Part shown: positions 1 to 8,000 of the stretch, one piece after another | How the letters are laid out: the number at the start of each line of letters is the position of its first letter | How positions within the stretch are numbered: the stretch's first letter is position 1 | DNA from: RGIG3077 sp964490175 | GTDB taxonomy: Bacteria > Bacillota > Clostridia > Oscillospirales > Ruminococcaceae | Direction: 5' to 3' | Assembly: GCA_964490175.1 (NCBI GenBank) | Contig: CAZBAI010000020.1 | Coordinates: forward strand, 1-28,535 | DNA length: 28,535 nt | The notes under the pieces: model-generated | What the model was told of the DNA's origin: nothing | Database searches by the model: none | What the model saw: only the letters and a program-made list of their open reading frames with translations | Made by a program: the position numbers and the translations under genes

Positions 1-757
1 CGCCCACGCCGACAAACATGTCCACAAAATCCGAGCCGGATATCGAGAAAAACGGGCAGCCCGCTTCACCTGCAACTGCTCTGGCAAGCAAGGGTTTACC
101 TGTGCCGGGAGGTCCCAAAAGCAACACACCCTTAGGTATTCTTGCGCCGATATCACTGTATTTTTTCGGATTTTTCAAAAAATCGACAATTTCGGCAAGC
201 TCAGCCTTTTCCTCATCTGCGCCGGCAACATCGGCAAACGTTGTTTTTTTGCCGTTGTGCATTTGGTTTTTGATATTTGCCTTGCCGAAATTTGTATATT
301 TTCCGCCTCCGGCAGAGCGCATCATCACAACGAACACTACAATAACCATTACAATGAGTACGATTGTCGGAAGAACCGTGTAAAGCCATGAATTATCCGT
401 AATCTTGTAATAATCCTGCTTTAGAGGGTTGTCTGGGTTGGCTTTGTTGTAATCTGCACGGTAGTTTGAGCTTTCGCTTTGAGTATCCTGCAAGAATACG
501 CTGACATTAGGCACTGTATATACTATTTTTTCCGTGGTGCCGTCATCGTTTTTAACAGTCATTTTAAGCTCGCCGTCACCGAGGTCAAAAGTATATTCGG
601 TGACCTGAAGATTGTCGAAATACGAAATGATTTGAGAGTAAGTATATTTACTGTTTGAGTTTCCTGCGGAGGATAAATACCACACAAAAACAAGCAGCAG
701 CGCCATTGCGGTGAGAAAATACACTAATACTCCCTTTCCTCTGTTGTTTGATGCCAT
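1..757 (-). CDS. ftsH: ATP-dependent zinc metalloprotease FtsH, N-terminal part (cut by window edge)
   Basis: FtsH is a membrane-anchored AAA+ protease that degrades membrane and regulatory proteins. About 252 codons are present; the rest of the ATPase and the whole peptidase domain lie outside the window. Reading from the ATG at 757: a first membrane segment (about residues 10-28), an extracytoplasmic domain, a second membrane segment (about 125-146), then the start of the AAA domain with TTFADVAGADEEKAEL, GPPGTGK at 215-221 and FFSISGSDFVDMFVGVG. The start fits other FtsH proteins and has an AGGGA-like site upstream. It lies 32 bases after tilS, matching the tilS-ftsH order of Firmicutes, although the hpt gene often found between them is absent. 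Odd point: the residue after the Walker A lysine is proline (codon 92-94), where Thr or Ser is expected. The family call is firm. Confidence 0.95.
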   Translation of the reverse strand, partial: MASNNRGKGVLVYFLTAMALLLVFVWYLSSAGNSNSKYTYSQIISYFDNLQVTEYTFDLGDGELKMTVKNDDGTTEKIVYTVPNVSVFLQDTQSESSNYRADYNKANPDNPLKQDYYKITDNSWLYTVLPTIVLIVMVIVVFVVMMRSAGGGKYTNFGKANIKNQMHNGKKTTFADVAGADEEKAELAEIVDFLKNPKKYSDIGARIPKGVLLLGPPGTGKPLLARAVAGEAGCPFFSISGSDFVDMFVGVG

Positions 758-789
758 AGGTCGAATCCCTTCTTTCTTTTGTTTTGCTT

Positions 790-2136
790 TTAGTCCGCAT
801 CTGCGGTGATTTTTAAAATTTTCTTTGTGGTTGCATCTGTTTTAACACGGTCGGCAATGCCGATACCTTCTATAAAAATCAAGCCTTCGTCATCACAGAT
901 AAAGCAGAGCGAATCACGATTTTCACGCAAAACCGCCGAATTAAGCAACGTTTTTACGCTTGAGGTGAAATCACGGTTGGCAAGCCTGATTTTATCGCCC
1001 TTTTGCCTTGTGCGCAAGAACAGATTACCTTTTATTTTATCATAATCAACAAAACCTTTTGCTAACAATGTGTTAATTTTATCGCTGTTTTGGTATGCAA
1101 TAAGCTCGGCGGTGACTGTTCGCCCGTTTACAAATTCGTTTTTGCCGATTATAAGCTTTTTGCAAAAATCCCCAAATTCCTTTGTGTGTTTGTGCAAGGT
1201 CAAATTGCCGTTGCGGCATATGGCGTAAAATCCGTTTGAAACATCAATCCGTGAAGCTTTATCGTTACAAAGCATTTTGTCGATAGTGTTCACTCTGTCA
1301 AAGCTGCATTCAATATTGTTTTGCGCAAGAAGTCGCATTATACATCGCCGCCGCAATGCCGCATCACAGTCTTTCAGATTAACAAGTGAGGAAACGCCGT
1401 CAAAGCAGGCTTCAAATGCTGAGTTTGTACATTTTTCGATATAAGCATTCTCGGCTTCTACGGTTTTTTTCATGCAAAGAACGCTTGACAGCACAGAGCT
1501 GTTAATGCTTTTCAAAACGGGAACGACGTTGTGGCGGATTTTATTGCGTGAAAAATCATCACCGAGGTTTGTGCTGTCGATAACATATTCGGCAGAATTT
1601 TGCGCAATATATTCTTCGATTTCGGCTCTTGAAACATAAATCATAGGGCGAATTATATTGTCCCTAACTGCGGGTATGCCGCAAAGTCCCTTAAGCCCGG
1701 TGCCCCTTGAAAGGTTTAAAATCACGGTTTCAAGATTATCGTCGAGAGTGTGCGCCGTTGCGATTTTTAATCCGTCAGCGGCCTTTTGCAAACAGTCATA
1801 GCGCAAAGTTCTTGCCGCTTCTTCGCAGGACATACTGCTTTTTTTGACAAGCTCTGTCACATTAACGCTGTATATTTGCAACTTGATATTGTTGATTTTG
1901 CAAAAATTTGCGCAAAATTTTTCATCGCCGTCGCTTTCTTCGCCACGCAGGTTGTGGTTGATATGAACACAGCTGACATTATAGCCAAGCTCTTTCAGCG
2001 CAAGCGCCATTGCAACGCTGTCGGCACCGCCCGAAAGTGCGCAAACAACTTCCCGGCGGTTATCAAGCATATTATAGTCGCTTATCGCTTTGGCAACTTT
2101 TTTCGTTAAACAGCGCTCATTATTTTGCTCTCGCAT
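790..2136 (-). CDS. tilS: tRNA(Ile)-lysidine synthetase TilS
   Basis: TilS attaches lysine to C34 of the CAU-anticodon tRNA-Ile so that it reads AUA; it is a cytoplasmic ATP-dependent enzyme. The 448-residue product has the N-type ATP-pyrophosphatase P-loop SGGADS at residues 35-40, followed by VHINHNLRGEES and TAHTLDDNLETVILNLSRG, all typical of TilS. The length suits the long form with C-terminal substrate-binding domains. The ATG follows the dnaB stop codon after one base (TAA-A-ATG), so translation is probably coupled; an AAAAGGGCG stretch at the end of dnaB could serve as the ribosome site. ftsH follows 32 bases downstream. Confidence 0.95.
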   Translation of the reverse strand: MREQNNERCLTKKVAKAISDYNMLDNRREVVCALSGGADSVAMALALKELGYNVSCVHINHNLRGEESDGDEKFCANFCKINNIKLQIYSVNVTELVKKSSMSCEEAARTLRYDCLQKAADGLKIATAHTLDDNLETVILNLSRGTGLKGLCGIPAVRDNIIRPMIYVSRAEIEEYIAQNSAEYVIDSTNLGDDFSRNKIRHNVVPVLKSINSSVLSSVLCMKKTVEAENAYIEKCTNSAFEACFDGVSSLVNLKDCDAALRRRCIMRLLAQNNIECSFDRVNTIDKMLCNDKASRIDVSNGFYAICRNGNLTLHKHTKEFGDFCKKLIIGKNEFVNGRTVTAELIAYQNSDKINTLLAKGFVDYDKIKGNLFLRTRQKGDKIRLANRDFTSSVKTLLNSAVLRENRDSLCFICDDEGLIFIEGIGIADRVKTDATTKKILKITADAD

Positions 2137-2137
2137 T

Positions 2138-3496
2138 TTATTCGCCCTTTTCCGTTTCCATATTTGAGAAACGTGTAAACTGACCGTCCCAGATGAGCTT
2201 TACATCGCCGGTTTCGCCGTGGCGGTTTTTTGCAATCGTGCATATGGCAACGCTTGCGCCCTCGGCGTTTTCATCTTTATTATAGTAGTCGTCACGGTAA
2301 AGAAACAAAACGATATCGGCGTCCTGCTCAATCGAGCCGGATTCACGCAGGTCGGAGAGCTGCGGCTTTTTCTCCTGTCGTTTTTCAACGTCACGATTAA
2401 GCTGTGAAAGCAAAATCACGGGCACATCAAGCTCTTTAGCCATATTTTTAAGCTGTCGGGTGATATCGGAAACGATGAGCACACGGTTGTCGGTTTTAAG
2501 CGAAGAGTCCATCAGCTGAAGATAGTCGATAACGACCAAACCGAGGTTTTTAACTCTTCTGAGCTTTGCTTTGATTTGCTGAACGGTCATTGCCGCAGAG
2601 TCATCAACAAGCATCGGCAGTGAACGCAGTGATTCCGCACCCATTGCGAGATTTACCCAATCTTGCTTGGAAAGCTTGCCGGTGCGCAATTTTTGACTTT
2701 CTACCATCGCTTCGGTTGAAAGAAGCCTTGATACCAGCTGCGATTTGGTCATTTCCAGATTGAAAACCGCAACGGCTTTGTCTTTTTGGCGCTTTGCAAC
2801 GTTGAGCGCAATATTCATTGCAAACGAGGTTTTACCCATACCGGGACGAGCCGCAATCAAAATCAGGTCAGAACGGTTTAAGCCCGTGGTGAAACTGTCG
2901 AGAGCGGAAAAACCCGATTTTGCGCCGAGATATTTTTCCTTGTCTTTGCCCGTAATGTCATTGAGGTGGGCGTAGGTTTCTCTGATTATGTCCGAAATCG
3001 GGGTCAAGCCCTTTACGTCCTTCGCTTGGCGTATATCGTAAATTTTTTGCTCGGCAATATCAAGCAGCGTTTGCGCACTGTTTTCATTTTTCGCAACCAT
3101 ATCGATAATTTCCTGCGAGGTGGAAATAAGCTTGCGCATATAATATTTTTCCGCAACAATTTCGCAATAGCTGTCAATATTCGATACCGAAGGCACCGAA
3201 TCCATCAAAGCGACAAGATATTTTTTTGCGTCCGCATCGGTTTCAAAAATGCGTTGCCGCATACTTTCGTTCAAAACGGTTATGATATCGGCACGTGTTC
3301 CCTTTTGAAAAAGGTCGGTTATTACGGAAAACAACTCTGTGTGCTGCGGCAAATAAAAATAATGCGGCAAGAGCATTTCTATGGCGATTGCCGCAGTATC
3401 CCAGCTGCGCAGAATGGCGCCGAGAACGGTCTGTTCCGCATCAAGCGAAAAGGGCAGCTTTACACTTTCTGCCGACGGGCTTTGAATATAGTCCAT
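2138..3496 (-). CDS. dnaB: Replicative DNA helicase DnaB (DnaC in Bacillus naming)
   Basis: This is the hexameric helicase that unwinds the replication fork. The product has 452 residues, the usual family length. The N-terminal DnaB domain covers about residues 12-115 (SLDAEQTVLGAIL), followed by a linker and the RecA-like domain with Walker A ARPGMGKT at 216-223, then LVVIDYLQLM, ILLSQLNRDVEKR and LSDLRESGSIEQDADIVLFLYRD. No intein interrupts the P-loop. AAGGA lies upstream of the ATG. It sits between rplI and tilS; the order gdpP-rplI-dnaB is common in Firmicutes. Confidence 0.97.
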   Translation of the reverse strand: MDYIQSPSAESVKLPFSLDAEQTVLGAILRSWDTAAIAIEMLLPHYFYLPQHTELFSVITDLFQKGTRADIITVLNESMRQRIFETDADAKKYLVALMDSVPSVSNIDSYCEIVAEKYYMRKLISTSQEIIDMVAKNENSAQTLLDIAEQKIYDIRQAKDVKGLTPISDIIRETYAHLNDITGKDKEKYLGAKSGFSALDSFTTGLNRSDLILIAARPGMGKTSFAMNIALNVAKRQKDKAVAVFNLEMTKSQLVSRLLSTEAMVESQKLRTGKLSKQDWVNLAMGAESLRSLPMLVDDSAAMTVQQIKAKLRRVKNLGLVVIDYLQLMDSSLKTDNRVLIVSDITRQLKNMAKELDVPVILLSQLNRDVEKRQEKKPQLSDLRESGSIEQDADIVLFLYRDDYYNKDENAEGASVAICTIAKNRHGETGDVKLIWDGQFTRFSNMETEKGE

Positions 3497-3530
3497 ATTA
3501 CATATACATCCTTAAAAATGTCTTAAAGCG

Positions 3531-3977
3531 TTATTGCGGAACAACTTCGATTTTTGTGACTGCGCTCACGCCGGATTTAAAGCGCACCTCGGCTTGATAA
3601 GAACCGAAAGCTTTTATCTCCGATTTAAGTGAAATTTTCTTCTTTTCGACCTCAACGCCGTATTGAGATTTGATTGCCTCGGCGACATTTGCGGCTGTTA
3701 CCGAGCCGAAAAGCTTGCCGTTTGAGCTTGCTTTAAGCTTTATGGTGACGGTTTTTCCGTCGATATCGGCGGCGCTTTTTTTGGCGTTTTCAAGTTCAAC
3801 TTCGGCTTTGTGTGCCTGCGAAGATTTTTTGCCCGCAAGATCGCTTAAATTTTTTGCGCTTGCTTCAACAGCCAAGCCCTTTGCAAGCAAAAAATTCCTT
3901 GCAAATCCGTCGGCAACTTCTTTAATGTCGCCTTGTTTTCCCGTTCCTTTTACGTCTTTTAAAAGTATTACTTTCAT
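3531..3977 (-). CDS. rplI: 50S ribosomal protein L9
   Basis: L9 is a protein of the large ribosomal subunit that stretches from the base of the L1 stalk. The 148-residue product has the normal length and the family start MKVILLKDVKGTGKQGDIKEV followed by the rRNA-binding GFARNFLLAKGLA. A charged helical linker (about 55-80) leads to the C-terminal domain. The AAGGAAG ribosome site overlaps the end of gdpP upstream (stop codon at 3992), so the two genes are probably read from one transcript and may be coupled. dnaB follows after 34 bases. Confidence 0.97.
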   Translation of the reverse strand: MKVILLKDVKGTGKQGDIKEVADGFARNFLLAKGLAVEASAKNLSDLAGKKSSQAHKAEVELENAKKSAADIDGKTVTIKLKASSNGKLFGSVTAANVAEAIKSQYGVEVEKKKISLKSEIKAFGSYQAEVRFKSGVSAVTKIEVVPQ

Positions 3978-3991
3978 AGAATATCTTCCTT

Positions 3992-5971
3992 TCAGTTTTG
4001 TTCACCGAGCGTTTCAAGCTGTTTGTCGATTGCTTCGATGAGTTTTATTTTTGCACCGCTTACGGAATCTTCCCTAAGCTGAGCCGCCGCCATTGTTTGG
4101 TGGCCGCCGCCGCCGAGCAATTCCATAATCAGCTGAACGTTCATTGCGCCCATTGAGCGTGCCGAAATATTGATTATATCGCCGATTTTATATATCACAA
4201 ACGAAGCGTCAACGCCCTTTATTGTCAGCAATTCGTCAGCCGCCTGCGGCGCTACAATGCGAATATCCTCACCGGCAATGCCACTTTCGGTTATGGCACA
4301 GCGTTTGTAAATTTCCGCCGCCGCAACCAGCATTGTCTTTTTCTGATAAGCTTCGATTGAATTTGCGAAAAAGCTTTTTACCGTTATTGTATCTGCGCCC
4401 ATTTTCTTTAAATATGCCGCCGCTTCAAAAGTGCGCACGCCCGATTTCATAACAAAGCTTTTTGTATCGAGAATTATTCCCGACAAAAGCGCTTCGGCAT
4501 AATGCGATGGGATTTTACCTAAATTCGGGAAATACTGTATAAGCTCGGTTATAAGCTCGCTTGCAGAGGAAGCAAACGGCTCATGCAAGGCGACAAGTGC
4601 GTTTTCGATATAATTTACGGTTTTTCTGTGGTGATCGATTACGGCGACTTGGGTCGCGCGCTTGTATATATCCGCACTTTCTACAAGGTCTTTATTATAC
4701 GTATCGACGATAATCAAAAGCGTATTGTCCGTCATTTGCGAAAGTGCGTCATCGGGCGAAAGGAAAAGCTTGTCGCCCTCTGCGGCTTTAATCCTTTCGA
4801 TAAGCGGCTGTGCCAAATTTTTCAAAGGGTCTGCAACGACAAAGGTTTGCTTTCCGAGCTTGTTGATTGCGCCCGCAAGACCGATTGCGCCGCCGACGGA
4901 ATCGAGGTCGCCGAGCCTGTGACCCATGATATACACCTTTTCGGCGTTATGTATTAGCTCTATAAACGCCGAAGCGATGACCCTTGTTTTGATTTTCGAC
5001 TGTTTTTCGATGCCTTTTGAAACGCCGCCGAAAAATTCAAATCCGTTTTTGCTTTTTACCGCCGCCTGATCTCCGCCCCTGCCGAGAACCATATCAAGCG
5101 CCTGTTTTGCGTCGTTTTCGCTTTCTTCAAGATTTTTTGCGCCCCTGCCCACGCCGATAGACAATGTAAGCTCGGTTTTTTCGTCAACCTTGATTTTTCT
5201 TGCTTCGTCAAGAATTTTAAAGCGTTCGGCAACGATTTTTTCGAGGTATTGTTCTTCAACAACGCCGACGTATTTGTCGCCGCCCATTTTTTTCAAAATG
5301 CCCGTTGTGGAACTCATAAATTCCTCAAGCAGTCTTTCGACCTTGACCAGCGCAAGAGCTTTTTCACTGTCCCTGACATCTCTGAAAAGCTCTTCATAAT
5401 TATCAATCGTTATCAAAACCACCGATTGACGGGTTTTGCGCATTTCCTCCTGCAAATGTACGTGATTCGTTACATCTTCAAAGCAAAGCAGCAAAAGCTT
5501 GGCTTCGTATTTATCCGTTTCGTTCAGCCTGACTTTATAATTCCTGCCGCCGCATGATATAACGACATATTTTTTGGAAAAAAGTGCGGCAAGGTTTATA
5601 TCGATAAAGCTTGTGATGTGGTGTCCGTATGCTTCGTTGCCTTTTTGCGCAATTTCCTCAAAGAAAATTTTGTTGTACCAAAGCACCATGCCCTGCTCGT
5701 TTAAAATCAGCATAGGCTCGGGAAAAAGCCAAAGTGCGTCACGCTGAACGTAGTCCATTTCGGAGTTGATTTTTGTGACAAATGATGTTACGCCCTTTTT
5801 GAGAAGACACAGCTGCGATATCATAAAAATCGCAAGAACAGTGCCGCCGGCGGCAAACGCCACGCACCATTTTATATCTTTTTTAAGATAAAAAACGGTG
5901 GCGGCAGCGGCAAGCGCCGCTATGGATAAAAATGTCGCAATAAAGAATCCGACAAGTTTTTTTGCTTTCAT
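3992..5971 (-). CDS. gdpP: GdpP-type cyclic-di-AMP phosphodiesterase (DHH/DHHA1)
   Basis: GdpP hydrolyses c-di-AMP to pApA and thereby tunes potassium, osmotic and cell-wall homeostasis. From the ATG at 5971 the product has 659 residues. Two N-terminal membrane helices (residues 1-55) are followed by a PAS-like segment, a degenerate GGDEF domain (MGGDKYVGVVEE near 230), the DHH domain (GHRLGDLDSVGGAIG near 347, VIDHHRKT) and the DHHA1 domain with GGGGHQTMAAAQL near 620. An open frame extends to 6034, but AAAGGAG stands six bases before the ATG at 5971 and membrane segment 1 begins right after it, so this start is preferred. The degenerate GGDEF is normal for the family and not a sign of decay. 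rnj lies upstream and rplI downstream. Confidence 0.93.
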   Translation of the reverse strand: MKAKKLVGFFIATFLSIAALAAAATVFYLKKDIKWCVAFAAGGTVLAIFMISQLCLLKKGVTSFVTKINSEMDYVQRDALWLFPEPMLILNEQGMVLWYNKIFFEEIAQKGNEAYGHHITSFIDINLAALFSKKYVVISCGGRNYKVRLNETDKYEAKLLLLCFEDVTNHVHLQEEMRKTRQSVVLITIDNYEELFRDVRDSEKALALVKVERLLEEFMSSTTGILKKMGGDKYVGVVEEQYLEKIVAERFKILDEARKIKVDEKTELTLSIGVGRGAKNLEESENDAKQALDMVLGRGGDQAAVKSKNGFEFFGGVSKGIEKQSKIKTRVIASAFIELIHNAEKVYIMGHRLGDLDSVGGAIGLAGAINKLGKQTFVVADPLKNLAQPLIERIKAAEGDKLFLSPDDALSQMTDNTLLIIVDTYNKDLVESADIYKRATQVAVIDHHRKTVNYIENALVALHEPFASSASELITELIQYFPNLGKIPSHYAEALLSGIILDTKSFVMKSGVRTFEAAAYLKKMGADTITVKSFFANSIEAYQKKTMLVAAAEIYKRCAITESGIAGEDIRIVAPQAADELLTIKGVDASFVIYKIGDIINISARSMGAMNVQLIMELLGGGGHQTMAAAQLREDSVSGAKIKLIEAIDKQLETLGEQN

Positions 5972-5982
5972 TTCGACTCCTT

Positions 5983-6080
5983 TCGGTGAGTTAAACCGAT
6001 TTAAATCGGAGCAATGCTCCTGCTTTGCCTGCAATGAGCAGAGCTTGCGAACGATTGCAGCCTAACACTGCGAGGTTAGG
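5983..6080 (-). repeat. Cluster of small inverted repeats between rnj and gdpP
   Basis: Read on the minus strand, the gap contains CCTAAC...GTTAGG directly after the rnj stop, then GGAGCATTGCTCC, then the perfect 14-base palindrome CCGATTTAAATCGG. None is followed by a clear U run, so they do not look like a terminator. They may stabilise or process the mRNA between the two genes. Function unknown. Confidence 0.5.
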
Positions 6081-7814
6081 TTATATTTCCATTATAATGG
6101 GAAGAATCATAGGTGTTCTTTTGGTTTTTGTAAAGATATAATCGGAAAGAACGTCTTTCATTTTCATTTTGAGCACGCTCCATTCACGAAATTCGTCGGG
6201 CATACAGTTTTTCAGCGCCTCGGCGAGAATCTGCCTTGCTTCGTCCATAAGCTCCTCGGATTCACGAACATAAACAAATCCTCTTGATATAAGGTCAGGG
6301 CCGGAAACAAGGGAATGGCTTGATTTTTCAATGGCGATAACAACAATTATAAGCCCGTCTTGCGCAAGGTGCTTTCTGTCACGCAAAACTATCGAGCCGA
6401 CATCGCCCACGCCGAGTCCGTCAACAAGCACTCTTCCTGCCGGCGCCTGCGAAACAACACGCATTGTTTCGCCGTTGATTTCAATTACATTGCCGATTTG
6501 CGCAACGAGCAAATTGTTTGCTTCAATGCCCATTTCCTGTGCGATTTTTGCGTGCCGCATAAGGTGCTTAAATTCACCGTGAATGGGAATGAAAAATTTC
6601 GGCTTTGTGAGGGCGAGCATCAATTTCAGCTCTTCTTGATTTGCGTGCCCCGAAACGTGTACGTCATACATTTTTTCGTATATAACTTCCGCACCTGATT
6701 TCATAAGCTCATTTACGACCTTGGTGACGTATTTTTCGTTTCCCGGAATGGGCGTTGCCGAAATGATTATTAAATCGTTGCAGTTGATGTTGACTTTCTT
6801 GTGGTCGTTCATAGCCATTCTGGTCAAAGCGGACATAGGTTCGCCCTGACTGCCCGTTGTGATGAGTACGATTTCTTCGGCGGTGTATCTGCTCATCATA
6901 TCAATATCTATAATGACATTGTCGGGCACGTTTAAATAGCCCAGTTCGGTTGCGGTTTTCACGACGTTTATCATGCTTCTGCCGAAAATTGCCACCTTGC
7001 GCTTATATTTTACGGCACAGTTGATAATTTGCTGAACCCTATGAATGTTTGACGAAAAGGTTGCGATGATAATTCGCCTGTCCTCGGCCTTGGCAAACAG
7101 CTTTTCAAAGCTTTCGCCCACAAGGTGTTCGGTCGGAGTATAACCGGAGCGCTCGGCGTTGGTCGATTCGGAAAGAAGCGCCAAAACGCCTTTGCTTCCC
7201 AGTTCGCCGAAGCGTGCCAAGTCGATAGGTTCACCGTTTATGGGGGTGTAATCGACTTTAAAGTCACCTGTGTGAATCAACACGCCTGCCGGTGTGTGCA
7301 GCGCAAGTGCGACCGCATCGGGAATGGAGTGATTAACGTTGATAAACTCAACTTCCATACAGCCGAGCGAGATTTTTTGTCCCGGCTTTACAACCGAAAG
7401 ATTTGCCGCAACGCCGTGTTCTTCAAGCTTTGACTGAACAAGCCCTAAGGTAAGTCTTGTACCGAAAACCGGCGTGCTGACTTTTTTCAGCAAATACGCA
7501 AGCGAACCTATGTGGTCTTCATGCCCGTGAGTGAGCACAACGCCTCTGATTTTGTCGGCGTTTCTCTCAATATAAGTGAAATCGGGGATGACAAGGTCTA
7601 CACCGAACATCTCCGAATCGGGAAACGCAAGACCGCAATCGACAATAATAATGTCGTTGCCGCATTCATACAGCGTAATGTTTTTTCCTATTTCGTTCAG
7701 TCCCCCTAAGGGAATTATTCTGATAGACGGTTTTTTAACGCTTTTTTGCTCTTTTACCGCAATTTTGTTCCTGCCGGTTTGTCCTCTTGATGTTTTTCTT
7801 CTGTAATTTTCCAC
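6081..7814 (-). CDS. rnj: Ribonuclease J
   Basis: RNase J is a metallo-beta-lactamase/beta-CASP ribonuclease with 5'-to-3' exonuclease and endonuclease activity, central to mRNA decay and rRNA processing in Firmicutes. The 577-residue product has the usual length. A basic N-terminal tail is followed by IRIIPLGGLNEIGKN, the zinc motif LTHGHEDHIG near residues 95-103, VNHSIPDA, HTGDFKVD, the beta-CASP part with TTGSQGEPMSAL, and VSGHANQEELKLML and PIHGEFKHL near the end of the catalytic core. The start codon is GTG at 7814 with AAGAGGT about six bases before it. Only one RNase J gene is visible here, so J1 and J2 cannot be told apart. A promoter and a structured leader lie upstream. Confidence 0.95.
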   Translation of the reverse strand: MENYRRKTSRGQTGRNKIAVKEQKSVKKPSIRIIPLGGLNEIGKNITLYECGNDIIIVDCGLAFPDSEMFGVDLVIPDFTYIERNADKIRGVVLTHGHEDHIGSLAYLLKKVSTPVFGTRLTLGLVQSKLEEHGVAANLSVVKPGQKISLGCMEVEFINVNHSIPDAVALALHTPAGVLIHTGDFKVDYTPINGEPIDLARFGELGSKGVLALLSESTNAERSGYTPTEHLVGESFEKLFAKAEDRRIIIATFSSNIHRVQQIINCAVKYKRKVAIFGRSMINVVKTATELGYLNVPDNVIIDIDMMSRYTAEEIVLITTGSQGEPMSALTRMAMNDHKKVNINCNDLIIISATPIPGNEKYVTKVVNELMKSGAEVIYEKMYDVHVSGHANQEELKLMLALTKPKFFIPIHGEFKHLMRHAKIAQEMGIEANNLLVAQIGNVIEINGETMRVVSQAPAGRVLVDGLGVGDVGSIVLRDRKHLAQDGLIIVVIAIEKSSHSLVSGPDLISRGFVYVRESEELMDEARQILAEALKNCMPDEFREWSVLKMKMKDVLSDYIFTKTKRTPMILPIIMEI

Positions 7815-7917
7815 AGTTTACCTCTTTTCTTTGTGTTTGTATTTTTATGCTTAAAAATTTATCGAAAATTAAAACGTACCCAAACCCATGCAATGCGCAA
7901 GCGGTTCGGCTTATGTA

Positions 7918-7954
7918 GTGCCGAAAAGGGATTGATTTGCGAAAAATTCGGCAC
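7918..7954 (-). promoter_or_regulatory. Stem-loop in the rnj leader
   Basis: Arms GTGCCGAA and TTCGGCAC (7918-7925 and 7947-7954) form a perfect 8-base stem with a 21-base loop in the roughly 150-base 5' leader of rnj. A smaller AAGC...GCTT hairpin lies next to it towards the gene. No U run follows. It could be a site for autoregulation or RNA stability; this is inference. Confidence 0.45.
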
Positions 7955-7971
7955 ATAACTATACATTATTT

Positions 7972-8000
7972 ATTGTACATCAAAATACACTATTTGTCAA
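7972..8000 (-). promoter_or_regulatory. Sigma-A type promoter for rnj
   Basis: Minus strand: TTGACA (7995-8000), 17-base spacer, TACAAT (7972-7977). The -35 element overlaps the stop codon of the upstream 721-residue gene. The start of transcription would fall near 7965, leaving a leader of about 150 bases. Confidence 0.75.

Noticed and set aside
2966..3526. A 186-codon plus-strand frame opposite dnaB
   Set aside because: It is a shadow of dnaB codons, with no motif, promoter or ribosome site.
5972..6034. A longer start for the GdpP-type protein
   Set aside because: The 21 extra residues cross the palindromes of the intergenic gap, and the AAAGGAG site serves the ATG at 5971.
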